Positions 24,557 to 36,400 of a stretch of DNA of 64,000 nucleotides are shown here, in pieces; the first letter of the stretch is position 1, and every line of letters begins with the position of its first letter. The notes under the pieces were generated by a model. It was not told the origin of the DNA. It did not search any database and saw only the letters and a list, made by a program, of their open reading frames with translations. The DNA lies in the NCBI GenBank assembly GCA_964019155.1, contig OZ025239.1, forward strand, positions 97,975,062-98,039,061, written 5' to 3'. The translations under genes were made by a program, and so were the position numbers. Source of the DNA: Osedax fenrisi (Eukaryota > Annelida > Polychaeta > Sabellida > Siboglinidae).

Positions 24557-27500
24557 GAATTGAATTGAATTGAATTGAATGAATATTTATTATGAATTTT
24601 TCAAGTTCGATTTAGTAATAATTAACAATATGTAGTGATAAATTCACAAAACGACAACAAAACGTAGATAGTACACATATAAAAATAACAATAGTAAATT
24701 AGAAACGTATCACATGTGCCGGTGATAAAAACAATTAATAATTAAAATTAATAATTTATAAAATTATATATATATACTTATATATATATATGTATAAATA
24801 AATATTAAGTTATAATTTTTTTAATATGATTTTTAAAGGTATATAAACTATTTGCTAATACAATATGTTCATCAAGACCATTCCAAATTTTAGCTATTCG
24901 ATTATTTATTAGATTTTTTGTTACATTTAGTTTACATGTATTCATACTAATTTGCAGAGAATGGCCTCTGGTATTGTAGTTGGTCTTTTTGATATTAATA
25001 ATAGATGATGTATTCATAGATACCAATCCGTTAAATAGCTTATATACCATAACAAGATCAAATCTAGTTCTTCTGATTTCTAGAGAATCTAGATTTAGGT
25101 ATATTAATCTTTCATTATAAGGTTTATAAGGTAAACCGCATCTCTCGATTAATCTTCTCGTAAAGAATTTTTGGACATTCTCTAGTTTTATCTTCAGTCC
25201 TTTGAATGTCCTGGCATCTAATCCCGGATTCCAGACTGTCGACGCATATTCAAGGTGGGGTCTAGCATATGATATATATGCTTTTCTAATAGCTGGCATA
25301 TTATTAGTAATGAAACAGCGAAATATACGATTGATAACACAATATGCACTTGTACAGCACACACCAATATGTTCAGAGAAATGTAATGATGGATCAAATT
25401 TGATACCAAGATCACGATACGATCTACAGTTTACTATTGAAACATTATTTATAGTATACAATGGTTTATTAGTATTACCTAATGTAAGAGCAGCTGATTT
25501 TTTTGCAGCGTTTTCTAATTGCCAAGAATTAGACCATTCATAAAATTTATCAATATTATGTTGTAATTTATATCTATGATCTATGTCATTGGATATAAAA
25601 CTCAATTTAGTGTCATCCGCGAAAAGATTAATGGATATATCTTTATCAATCACTTCGACTAAATCATTGATATATATTAGAAAGAGTAAAGGCCCTATTA
25701 CAGATCCTTGTGGAACACCAGATATTATTTTAACTGTATCAGACATTTGATTGTTAACTCTTACTCTTTGAGATCTACCAGATAGAAAACTACTTATCCA
25801 AGAATGTATGTTACCACATATACCTAAATTAGTTAATTTGACAAGTAATTTACTATGAGAGACCTTATCAAAAGCTTTAGCATAGTCAAGATATATGATA
25901 TCAATAAAACTGCATTTATCAATTGCAGTAATCCATTTAGTATAACAATTTAATAGTTGCAGTTCAACAGATTTTTTATGACGGAATCCAAATTGAGATT
26001 CAGTAATTAATGAGTTACGTTCTAGATAAAAATTAATTTCCTCAACTAATATACGCTCGAATACTCTAGACATAATTGAGGTAATTGAAATCGGCCTATA
26101 GTTTTCTCTATTTGAAGGGTCACCTTTTTTGAATATCGGAACTATATAACTTACTTTCCACATGTCAGGACATACACCAGCTGATAAAGTTTTATTAAAT
26201 AATATCGTAAGTGGAATAGATAGTTCATATGAGAATTGTTTGAAAAATATTGAAGGGATATTATCTGGTGGCAATGTACATGATAGTGAGAGATTTATTA
26301 GATGCTTTCTTATGTTATGCCTATAGAATAAAAAATTATTTATAGTTGAATTATGTTTAGGTGGAGATAAATGAGGAATATTATCATTATCATTAATAAA
26401 TACAGAATAAAATTGATTATTGAGTATATTAGATTTAACTGTATCTGAAAAAATATATGTATTATCGTCTGATTTAATGGGACCTATAGTGGAAAAAGAG
26501 GAACATCTTGAATTAATATAATTATAAAATCGTGATTTGTCATTAGATGATAAAATTAATTTTTCTCTATCGATAGTTAATTTTTTAATGTTATAATCTA
26601 ATAATTTTTTAATATTTTTCCAATTTATAAAATTATTATGTGAATCTAATCTAGTTTTATAATATTTTAAACATTTTACTTTTAAACGTAGAATATATTT
26701 TGGATACGTTTTTTTATTTTTGATATGTTTATAAGCTGGAACATTATCATTAATAATATTATATAAAGTATTATAAAAAATATTAAACATATTATTAATA
26801 TCTGTTGAATTAGATAATAATAAATTCCAATCAATAGAAGAAAGGGATTGATGTATACTATATAAATTAGACTTTCTAAAATTTAGCCCAACTTTTTGAT
26901 TTATTTTTAAATTAGCTTGGAAAGGTAGAGAAAATGAAAATGATATATGGTCACTAATATATTTACCAAATCCAAAAGGGGGACATTCATTAATTTTCGA
27001 AATAATCATAGGATTATTGGTTAGTAATAAATCCAGCAAATTATTATTACGAGTTGGAAAAGTAATTAATTGAATGAGTGAGTTTTGACATAGACTATTT
27101 TCAAATTCGCAATATGTTGATGGGTAATTAGGAAATGTATTATCATTCTAATTATAAAGAGGTAAGTTGAAATCTCCTACAATAATAGTAGGTGAAATTG
27201 TATCACATAGTGCAAATAAAAATTTACAAATCGATTTATGAGTGTTAAAATCAGTTGAAGGTGGACGATAAATACAAGATAATCTTATATTTTTAGTAGA
27301 ATGTAGTACAAGAGTAATATGCTCAATATTATTAAAATTATTGAAATATAATTGAATTGGATTTAAATTAGATTTGCAGATTATCGCTACACCACCTGAA
27401 TGAGATTTCCTATCATTACGATATATTTTATAGTTAGTATTACCAAAAAGGAGTAAAGCATCAGTATCAACATTTGTTAGAAATGTTTCAACAAGACAAA

Positions 27501-27655
27501 CAATATCATACATGTTAGAACTAAGAATTAACTCTAAATAAGGTAGTTTGTTTCTAACACTGCGACAATTTGAAAACATAACTTTTAAATTAGATGAATT
27601 TGATAGTCAGGTTGAATTGTCATTAGAAGAAAAAGATTTTTGATATGTTATAAAC
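24557..27655 (-). mobile_element. Young Jockey-superfamily LINE bracketed by (TTA)n
   Basis: On the reverse strand the element runs from about 27655 (edge of the upstream TTA array) through endonuclease and reverse transcriptase to a 3' UTR that ends in four GAATT/TTCAA pentamers (24557-24576) and the TTA array. No separate ORF1 lies between the upstream array and the endonuclease, so the copy is probably 5'-truncated. The coding part is almost intact, which makes this the youngest retroelement in the window. Confidence 0.85.
24805..27579 (-). pseudogene. LINE ORF2: endonuclease + reverse transcriptase, one in-frame stop
   Basis: The endonuclease part (from 27579) begins MFSNCRSVRNKLPYLEL, with the metal-site VET, SCIYRPP and GDFNLP motifs. 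A TAG at 27150-27148 breaks the frame right after NLPLYN. The reading continues in the same frame without a shift, so a single W (TGG) to stop change is the simplest explanation. Downstream, counting from the Met at 27039, SDH (29-31) closes the endonuclease. The reverse transcriptase shows VPIFKKGDPSNRENYRPIS (300-318), LDYAKAFDKV (384-393), SGVPQGSVIGPLLFLIYIND (440-459) and the catalytic FADDT (473-477). The C-terminal region (RPHLEYASTVWNP, YNERLIYLNLDSLEIRRTR) is typical of CR1/Jockey-type elements. The stop at 24805 gives a 744-residue open part. The reaction would be target-primed reverse transcription of its own RNA. Confidence 0.9.
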
Positions 27656-28170
<515 letters not shown>

Positions 28171-28279
28171 TACGACTACGACTATTAAGCATTGTTACAT
28201 ATTCAACAGAAGGTAAACAGTGCATGCCATATATGGGCAGTATACGAGGTATCTCCATACTGTTAAACAGGTATTTATA

Positions 28280-28760
28280 TAATTAGCCAGGTATAGCTCT
28301 ACGTAGCGCAGGCAGGCTAATCTCGCGTGTTCCTCTATCTATCTCGCAGCGGTACCCACAACAACGATGACCTAGATCCGGAGTAAACAATCCCAGGCCA
28401 CGCCCATCGAGCCGACCACGTGATGAACGCTGACCAATAGCCGCGCGTTGGTTTTCATCACACGCACACACAATAATACAATAATAAATATAGTGATGGC
28501 CGCGGTAATAAAGCTGACTGACCGACGCTATTGCGGACACTGTCCGTAATGGTTATTATTCGGCTACTGGCTTCCGGTTTACATCTAGCTGACCAACGCA
28601 CGAGTAATAATAATTCCATCTTATCCACTCCTACTTCACCTCCATCTCCCAACACCGCCATTGCGTGTATTGGTGTGCAAAGGTGCGCCGCACACGTACA
28701 CATATGTTCTATATATACATGTAACTATAGTTCGGGTGCGGCTAGATTCTGATATTACGT
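28280..28760. other. GC-rich island, candidate promoter
   Basis: CpG-rich, with CACGTG, CCAAT and GC-box-like words. Overlapping frames on both strands (28283-28540, 28458-28703, 28531-28752) have no recognisable domain and mutually exclude each other, so I leave them out. It carries the composite module listed separately at 28398-28447. Confidence 0.5.
28398..28447 (+). promoter_or_regulatory. Composite CACGCCCA / CACGTG / CCAAT module, copy 1
   Basis: Order is CCACGCCCATCG, then CACGTGATG, then GACCAATAGCCG. The same three words in the same order and orientation, with spacing differing by a few bases, occur at 58914-58968 upstream of the forkhead exon. The words resemble KLF/GLI-type GC boxes, a bHLH E-box and an NF-Y box. 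Function is inferred. Confidence 0.5.
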
Positions 28761-28986
28761 TATACTTACCCGCACACAGCTACACCGCACACCATAATCC
28801 GCACACCTGCACACATATAGGGATGAGCATAGTGCGCACATACACTATAGTAATGCGCACACACACTATAACATATATTGTAACCTATACGTATAGGTGT
28901 GTATAACATACAGGTTGTAAATTGGTAACGCTATTTATATTACTACACTGAGATTTACATATATTTAATAACACTTTATTGTAATA

Positions 28987-29035
<49 letters not shown>

Positions 29036-29402
29036 ATATAGTCTATAGAATAAAGCACACACTATAGTATCTATATTGTATACAATATATTGAATAATGG
29101 TTATCTGCGTTTATTACAATAATCATAACACGAATACCCCTGAAAATATACAATACCCCCTGTTATCAACCTCTCTCACTCTTTATCGCTCTTTATCGCT
29201 CTATCTCGCATTATCCCGTGTTATCTCTACATATTGGTAACGCGGCAATAATCTCCCACAATAATAGCAGTAGTCATAGATTTAAAACACTTGAACACAC
29301 ACGCACACATACACACATGTAACACATAACATGCACGACGTGCAGTGTACGTATAGATTACAATCCAATGTGCATATATGTCTATAGACGATTACCTATA
29401 TA
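28761..29402. other. Spacer with GCACACA/GTGTATA runs and a (TA)n
   Basis: Repeats of TGCGCACAYACACTATA near 28830-28870, (TA)n at 28990-29031, and CTCTTTATCG twice near 29168-29190. No gene. Confidence 0.5.
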
Positions 29403-29422
29403 TTCCCCTCTATAGAGGGGAA
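29403..29422. repeat. 20-bp perfect palindrome
   Basis: TTCCCCTCTA followed by its exact complement. The core CCTCTATAGAGG also occurs at 15893 and 37836. Confidence 0.9.
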
Positions 29423-29675
29423 CATATTGTCAATTAAAAAAATATATAATGATGTATACATATATGTGAAAAGTAAAGAAATAAATAATTACAATAATAC
29501 GTAAATGATTCATTATACCACTATAAGTATACTATAGTATACACTATAGTATACTATAAACTATAGTATATACTATAATATAGTATATATATAGTATAAA
29601 CAGATAATAGTATATGTCGTACGCCGTACGTATATACTATAGCGGGAATATGCGTGTACATCGTAAGTTCATGTT
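29423..29675. other. Spacer rich in ACTATAGTATACT palindromes
   Basis: From 29520 to 29610 the sequence is almost entirely made of overlapping TATACTATAGTATA-type palindromes. No gene. Confidence 0.6.
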
Positions 29676-30057
29676 AATACCCTAATACTTCTGACATGCA
29701 TACTAAACATAACATTCTATATATATATATATATTGTAACCTGTTAACCTGTGCCGTTGACACCTGGCGACATCGATGACAGCATCTCTCCAACTCCTCT
29801 GAGGCTCGAATCATGATGAAGATAGTCCCATATAAGTTTTTCTTTATTCTATCCAGCCATCTTTGCCGTGGTCTCCCTCTGCTTCTATAACCCCCCATTC
29901 TCCTACCATCACTCCATATCCCATTCCGCCTGCTCTTATAACATGGTCAAAGTAACATAATGATACCTTGACTATCCTTGACTCAAGCGTCCATCCTGGT
30001 TTTATATTACCAATAACCCATACATTTGTCTTTCTGTCGATCCATGTTACTCTTAGC

Positions 30058-30059
<2 letters not shown>
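29676..30059 (-). pseudogene. LINE reverse transcriptase C-terminal fragment
   Basis: On the reverse strand the sequence reads VTWIDRKTNVWVIGNIKPG, then SLCYFDHVIR, then after one frame change YRSRGRPRQRWLDRIKKNL. This 'T..R.TN..V' / 'YFGHVMR' / 'GRPR.RWLD' series is the standard C-terminal tail of RTE- and related LINE polymerases, after the catalytic domain. Nothing upstream of it (RT palm) is present. It is bounded at both ends by (TA)n (29718-29734 and 30059-30096), consistent with a truncated insertion whose tail is TA-rich. Confidence 0.75.

Positions 30060-30096
<37 letters not shown>
30059..30096. repeat. (TA)n array
   Basis: About 19 TA units at the edge of the LINE fragment. A second array of about 40 bp lies at 30340-30380. 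Confidence 0.95.
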
Positions 30097-30097
<1 letters not shown>

Positions 30098-30337
30098 CTA
30101 GATATGCATATATATAACATAAGACAATTATAATAAGCTATAGCTATGCTATTACATATAGATATAGAGATATATAAGTTAACGTTAGACTGAAAATTGA
30201 TAACAAATACACATAATATTATACATACCAATGTAACAAGCAACGTATAATAAACTAGTGCACTATAGGTATAATAAGTGTTATATAGTTGTTACGGTTA
30301 TAAGTTATAACTAAACGAATGTTCAAAAATACATTAC

Positions 30338-30385
<48 letters not shown>

Positions 30386-30409
30386 ATAAATTGTCATATG
30401 ATATTCGAC

Positions 30410-30720
30410 TATAGTTATCCTCCTCCTCCTCGTCCCGCTCATCCCGCCAGCCTCCCGGAGGAATGCCTACATCTCTAACGTCTCTCCCTCCCTCTCTCCC
30501 TATCCGTTGCCATGACGACAGCGGCTTTACGACACTTCCGGTGCGCGCTTACAGTTATCGGGTCAGAGGTCACGGTATCACAACGCGTCTCTCTCTCTCA
30601 CACGAGGCAGCACCGGCACCAGCACCTTATTGCTCTCGTAGGACCACTCGAGTTAATGCGACGCGCTCACCACGCACTTCACTGCGGCGTATACGTGTAG
30701 GCGCGTGTATATATACGCGT
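30410..30720. other. GC-rich island
   Basis: C/T-rich left part (CCTCCTCCTCCTCGTCCCGC) then CpG-rich sequence. Frames 30463-30939 and 30512-30700 run into (TATATACGCG) repeats and have no domain, so they are left out. Candidate promoter or enhancer. Confidence 0.45.
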
Positions 30721-30842
30721 ATATATACGTATATATGCGTATATATGCGTGTATATATGTGCGACTTACGTGATATATTCCGAATAGTAAATAAAATTAT
30801 CATAAAATATGTATCTATTCGATTAATCACCCAGCGAAATAT

Positions 30843-30888
<46 letters not shown>
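30700..30888. repeat. GCGTATATAT repeats and (TA)n
   Basis: About six GCGTRTATATAY units at 30700-30765, then after 80 bases a (TA)n at 30852-30888. Confidence 0.8.
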
Positions 30889-30891
<3 letters not shown>

Positions 30892-31485
30892 GTGTGTTCA
30901 AGGGGCATAAATATTTGTATATATGTATGTAAATTATAATAACTAATTCATGTTGTTGACTATATTATTCAAAAGAACTCAATACATTTATACTCATTTT
31001 TCTCATCGAAATATTACATATACAAATATATAAGTATATATTTACTATACTAAATATATATTTATAATAATTGATGAAAACTATATATATATGAGCAATA
31101 TTGGACGTATTACAAATGGGTTGACTAACCCATTACTTAAACATATCCCTAATCTATTAGCATAACGTAACGAGCGTATTGGTAATGTCATGCTATAGGA
31201 ATACACGCTAACCTATACATGTTATGGGTTATACCAGCGCGGCTACAGCAGTGATGCAGTGGTCATCGACTAATGCATTGTATGTATATACTGAGTGTGG
31301 AATACTAATACTGTATAAAGAGTGAAAACTATTACCACATATTTTTACTAAGGATGATTCGAAAATTATTTGCTAAATCTGTGCAACTCGTGCATATGTG
31401 TGTATATTCGCAAAGCTTATATACCCGGGGTTTCTATCGTGTGCTTTTACATCTTCATTATTTTTCAATTTACTATTCTCATTCA

Positions 31486-31520
<35 letters not shown>

Positions 31521-32426
31521 CAGTATAAACTTCATGCATATGTGTATTGAAACATCACTGTTATCACTTGCGTAGCTGTTTGCTATCCCCTCAGTCATAA
31601 CGAAACTTACTACAGTATATGTAAGATATTACTATAGTATATATATATATATATATATATATACATAACTATAGCCTATCTCATGTTAGTAACATGTATC
31701 GGTTCAAACCCTATACTGTAATAATTAACCCACCACCATAACCTATCTATATAACCCATATATGGGCTATAGCTATATCTGATTATGTATACGTTGTAAC
31801 AATGTGACCTATTACCATATAGCTTTAAATTATGGTAATCAGTAAGGAGACATTACCTGCAGGTAATGTGTTGCAGTTAGTATTTCAAAGGAGCCCACTT
31901 GTCATTATATCAACGTGTTAAAACAATAAGTATATGTTATCGATACATGTTCAATACCAACATATAGTTGTATCGATACAATTCTAAATCATTTATTAAT
32001 AAAAAAAGATATGATATTTTAATTAAAATATATTATTTTTAGGTTTTATTGATATATAAATATTAGGATATATCGTCAACCAACATTAATATTGATAACT
32101 ATTAGTTTAACTATTAATAACTATTAGTTAATAAACATTATCGGATAACATCCTATTTCGCCTATCTGTACAAATAATACAAATATCGTAGAAAACGAAC
32201 GTGATACGATAACAATATAGGTGGAGTCGAACATTTAAAATGTACTTAATAAATATATAATAATTATTGTAATCAGTTTATTTCAATGTAGTATATAATA
32301 TGATAACCTACATTATTTATCAATATTATTGTACTGACGTATACTTTATTAAATCCATTTTATATGAGGTTTACGGGTATTATAAAAATATGATTATAAA
32401 TATCATAAGACTCAAGATTATATATG
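30889..32426. other. AT-rich spacer with palindromes
   Basis: (TA)n at 31488-31516 and 31638-31662. A 20-bp perfect palindrome at 31850-31869 (ACATTACCTG and its complement). No gene seen. The GGTTCAAACCC at about 31702 is not part of a tRNA fold. Confidence 0.5.
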
Positions 32427-32483
32427 ATGATGATGAAGATGATGACGATAATGATGATGATGATGATGATAATAATGATGATA

Positions 32484-32513
<30 letters not shown>
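32427..32513 (+). repeat. (GAT)n imperfect array
   Basis: About 29 GAT/AAT/GAC triplets. The D-rich frame across it is an artefact. Confidence 0.9.
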
Positions 32514-32515
<2 letters not shown>

Positions 32516-32829
32516 TATATAGTTAAACACTAAAATAAATATTAAATTATTTCTCGAAAATGTACTATATAGAAAATATACTTTTTTATTTTCATGGATA
32601 TTTCTATAGAAATACAAATAATAAAAGTAGGTAATACAGACATACCACCTAAAATAATATAATAAGAAAACAACACAATAAATTAATTATAACAAATAAT
32701 AGAATTATATATAAATATAGAAATATATATAATAAACAATGTTTTCATTGTTATCATACAAAAATAATATATAATGTCAAAATAGTTAAAAAAGAGCGAA
32801 TACTATAAACCTCAACTCTAAAGTTGACA
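32514..32829. other. AT-rich spacer
   Basis: Nothing recognisable. Confidence 0.5.
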
Positions 32830-33260
32830 TTGTAGTATGACGTAACAATATTGGCTACGTTGCGGATATCGGTGTGTGACAATGAGAACGCAGTGATACG
32901 CGTGCGCGCGTACGTATACATACGAGCGCATGCGCGTGTATCACGTGAAGGGGGCGTGTCGGATAATTAGCGTGATACCGCGTGGTCATAGATATTACGT
33001 AATCGACTACGCCGTCGGCGCCGCTAGGGTCGCTACCGGATATCGATTATTGACATCTCTAAGTGGTGGTAGCACCACTGGTCGCAATCAATGTCCGGTC
33101 GTATCCGCCTATTATTAATAATATCGATATCGAGATGGAGCGCCCCCAAGTGAGCATTCGTTGCGTCACCCTAATTACGTAATAACAATGGTGTTTACAA
33201 CAATGGATTACGTACTATAATGGCCGTGGTCACTAACGGACCGACGTTGATTATGAATTC
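32830..33260. other. GC-rich island with CACGTG and TTACGTAA sites
   Basis: CpG-rich (GCGTGCGCGCGTACGT near 32900) with TCACGTGA (32940), two TTACGTAA sites (about 32987 and 33174), GATATCGATATCGA-like palindromes and ACAATGG words. The frame 32930-33118 has no known domain. Candidate enhancer or promoter. Confidence 0.45.
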
Positions 33261-34429
33261 TATTGATTTATTTCATAAAGTAAAATAAATCATTGATGTA
33301 TATAAACATATATGCCTGATGTGTGTGTGTGTATGTGACGTATATGTATATATATATGTATATGAATTTAATTGAATAGCTAAATCTATATATATATATA
33401 TTGTTTCTTAATTACTTAATGAAACCAATACTATTAATTCATAATGAATAATATTTTATCATTTCATTTTATATATAAATTATATAAAACTTCTTCAACA
33501 ATTCTGAAAATGTATATATACTTCGACAATGATTTTTCCTTTGTAAGTATACAACTCATTAAATAACTTATGTTTTTTTAAATATATATAAGGATATGAC
33601 TATAATTAAATTCCCTACGGATTAATGCCCCAACATTTTCTACCACTGTACATCTCGCTCTCTTTTAAACAGAATAATGTGTTCTTAAATAATAGTTTCT
33701 ATTTATATTTTCGTTCAATATTTACCATTCGAATTGATGACTGCACCTCTATTAATTCTTTATAGTTAATTCCAAATCGGTACACTATCATTAAATCTCA
33801 ACATTTAAACTCATTTCCATAACCATTACACCTTACAAGTATTACATATTACACCCGTTACTAACATGCATACTATTTGTTTACCATATATGGTATATAT
33901 ATGCGTATACGCATATGTCACATATTTCATTATAACTAAACCCTCACAATATCCCTTACTCCATTCCACTATTATAGAATATACTCATAGTACCTATTCA
34001 ATCCAGGCTTACACTTACTTTATCATCAATCTTAAATCCTGCATATTCCCTATGTAAGTTTCATATATTTCATCGTTTTCTAACACCCCTTGTTATTTAA
34101 TAATATTTGATTAAATGTTATTTTTATATTATTGTATATTACATTTATTTGTTTGAATTACTAGGGGTCACTTTATTATTGTTTATTCCATTATCTATAT
34201 CTGTATATATCTGTATTTATAGTTGATTACATATATTTAGTAATGAATTATCTAATATTATAATAAATACAATATATTTATAAAAATATAATTAAATAAT
34301 ATCTATATACATTTTAAATTTAATGTTCACTGATAGGTTTCTTACTTACGTTTATTTGTATTCCCGTGATACTTATATATAAGTTAACTATATATAGTAG
34401 GGTTAATCAATTCACTTTTGGTCACAACA
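33261..34429. other. Strand-biased AT-rich spacer
   Basis: From about 33600 to 34060 the top strand carries many more C than G. That could reflect a decayed coding or UTR sequence on the reverse strand, perhaps the 3' end of the LINE to the right. No frame supports a gene. Confidence 0.4.
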
Positions 34430-36400
34430 TATCTTCTCTATTTATTTCGATTTTATACGTTAACGAATAATCTTCTTGTTCCATTATTTCACGTCATCAA
34501 ACAGTCCTTTCTGGGGCTTTGTTGATTTTTAGCTAACATTTATTAATTAAGGAGATAGTTAGATTTCTAACAAATATATTTGTCATCATTTCTTTATACG
34601 TTATTCCAAGTAGATTTATGTACGATTTATTCTCGCATGCGTATATATTCTTTGTCGTATATTCATTAATAGTATATTATTACTAGTACTATCATATGTT
34701 AATAGTAGCAGTACTAGTGAATACATAAATTATATTTAAGCTTAAATCGGATACGTTTGCTATTCCACATGGTTTATAGCGTACCATTGTTGGTGTTATT
34801 TAGGCTATCCTTACTTTGATAGTAGAATCACAAGAACCATCCTTTACATAAGCGTTACAGTCAATTATTTGAAATGTTGACTTCTTCAAGTTTGTTTCCA
34901 TAGAAGTATATATCTGCATGATAATTACTATCGTTACTATTGAGCACTGTCTCACTCTTTTCTCACACGCTGATCTCCATACCGTAATATATAGCACTTT
35001 CATACAGTTTGTCATTTGATTCTTATATCTCTTGATTTCTACCAGCTATTAAATCTATGTCAATAGCGAATTTCAGGTAATCTTCAAATCTATATAGATG
35101 AAATTTAGTTGTGATGTATATCTGACATTATTTTCTCAAGAAATACTTTTAAGTATTGTATTTGCCTTGTACACTATTTATCAGGACATGAATTAAAGAA
35201 TTTTCGTAAAAGGATTTGCCTATAATTATAATTTCATGATTGATTTCAAAATTATTTAGCTATGATCATACTCCATCATGTCAGATGCGAATTGAAGCTT
35301 TCTTAAAATCGTTAAATTTACGGAACAAGTTTTTTGATTATTCAGATGTTTTCCATAATAATTCTACATTTGAATATGTGTTCGACCGTGCTTTTTTTAT
35401 TCCTTTTTTATTTCATTCCTGTTGGTTATTCTGATAAGATGTTTTCAAATATTGGATACAGTCTATTAAAGATTATTCTTTATTACATTTTAGTAGAGTG
35501 ACATATTAGGCTAAGCCTTCTGAAATGTTGACATTTCTTGAGATTAATTTTCTTGGGAATGTGTATCACTAAATAGTTGGTCTATTGAGTTGGCCATACT
35601 TTTGTTATCTATTCTTACTGATGGAGCTTTATGAATTCCTTCAATACAGAAATGTCTTCTTATTTTAACAGTTCGCTAGGTATAGTATCAACTTATCAAC
35701 GAGTTTATCTTTATAGTGTGTATCAATCTACGGATCAGGGAGCCTATTAATATCAAACGCAGTCGCTTACTTTGTGGACCTCTGTTTGATCGTAACTTAA
35801 GTTTTATGTTTCATAACATAAGGTGGTGTTAATACATGTTACACTACGGATGATGTCTGTTCATGGGTATGTTCTAGTGTCGCTGGAACGAGTTTGTATG
35901 TAGGGGGGACCAACCAATAAAAATAAATTGTGTGGTAAATGTGGGGGGGACCAATACATAGGAGGTCCCCCTAGATTTTAAAGTGGGGGGGATATCCTCC
36001 TGTCCCCCAGTTGCAGCGCCAAGTATGTTATTATGTTATTTCGAATAATGCTTGGTCTACACCATTGTAGTTTTATTATATGATACATTTGGTTATGTAT
36101 TTGTCTATTATGAGAGTATTAAGCAATGAATCTAGAGTTGTTATATATGTGGAGGGTATTGACGATTACTAGTGTATGTCTTGTTGCGAATTCAAGAATT
36201 ATTTATCCTCGACCGTTCATTTCCAAAATGTCCTGAAAAATTAGCGAAATGGTTGTGTTTCTTTTTCTATGATCACGTTAAAGTAACATTGAACTATTAT
36301 TAAGTATTTTCTCTGTGATTACTTTATTATACTATCTACATTATTGTATAATTCCTCAATTTCCATATATGTGCATTTTGTTGTTGAGTATATATATGAA
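34430..36400 (-). pseudogene. Old full-domain LINE (endonuclease to RT C-terminus), broken
   Basis: Reverse-strand fragments occur in the right order for an ORF2 of the RTE/craniofacial-protein-2-like LINE type. Endonuclease: MEIEELYNNVDSIIK (from 36366), then NGRG.IILEFATRHTL and IVNTLH and IHNQMYHII (about 36240-36060), then KLRSNRGPQSKRLR (35790-35765). Reverse transcriptase: STVEHIFKCRIIMENHL (about 35391), FRKFNDFKKAF (35328-35294; the first catalytic D replaced by N or shifted), KLYESAIYYGMEIS (35011-34970) and DGSCDSTIKVRIA (34841-34803). Connection region: NKSYINLLGITYKE (34634-34591). Many stops and frame changes lie between. The region was later split by the MITE at 35875-36022. N-terminal endonuclease sequence may extend toward 36800, but I could not follow it. 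Confidence 0.75.
35867..36030. mobile_element. 148-bp hAT-type MITE with 8-bp target duplication, nested in LINE
   Basis: The element 35875-36022 starts TAGTGTCGCTGGAAC and ends GTTGCAGCGCCAA, imperfect inverted repeats of about 13-15 bp. It is flanked by GTATGTTC (35867-35874) and GTATGTTA (36023-36030), an 8-bp duplication with one mismatch. Inside are G-runs and C-runs (TAGGGGGGACC, GGTCCCCCTAG) that can pair. An 8-bp duplication and short CA/TA-type ends fit the hAT superfamily. There is no coding capacity. It interrupts the endonuclease of the reverse-strand LINE, so it is the later insertion. Confidence 0.8.

Noticed and set aside
25202..25543. 113-codon forward frame inside the young LINE
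   Set aside because: Shadow of the reverse-strand reverse transcriptase.
28283..28752. Several overlapping short frames on both strands in a GC island
   Set aside because: They overlap each other, have no domain, and are expected by chance in GC-rich DNA.
30463..30939. 158-codon frame starting MPTSLTSLPPSLP
   Set aside because: It runs into TATATACGCG and TA repeats, and the unique part has no known motif.
31690..31715. GGTTCAAACCC resembling a tRNA B box
   Set aside because: No A box or cloverleaf at the required distance.
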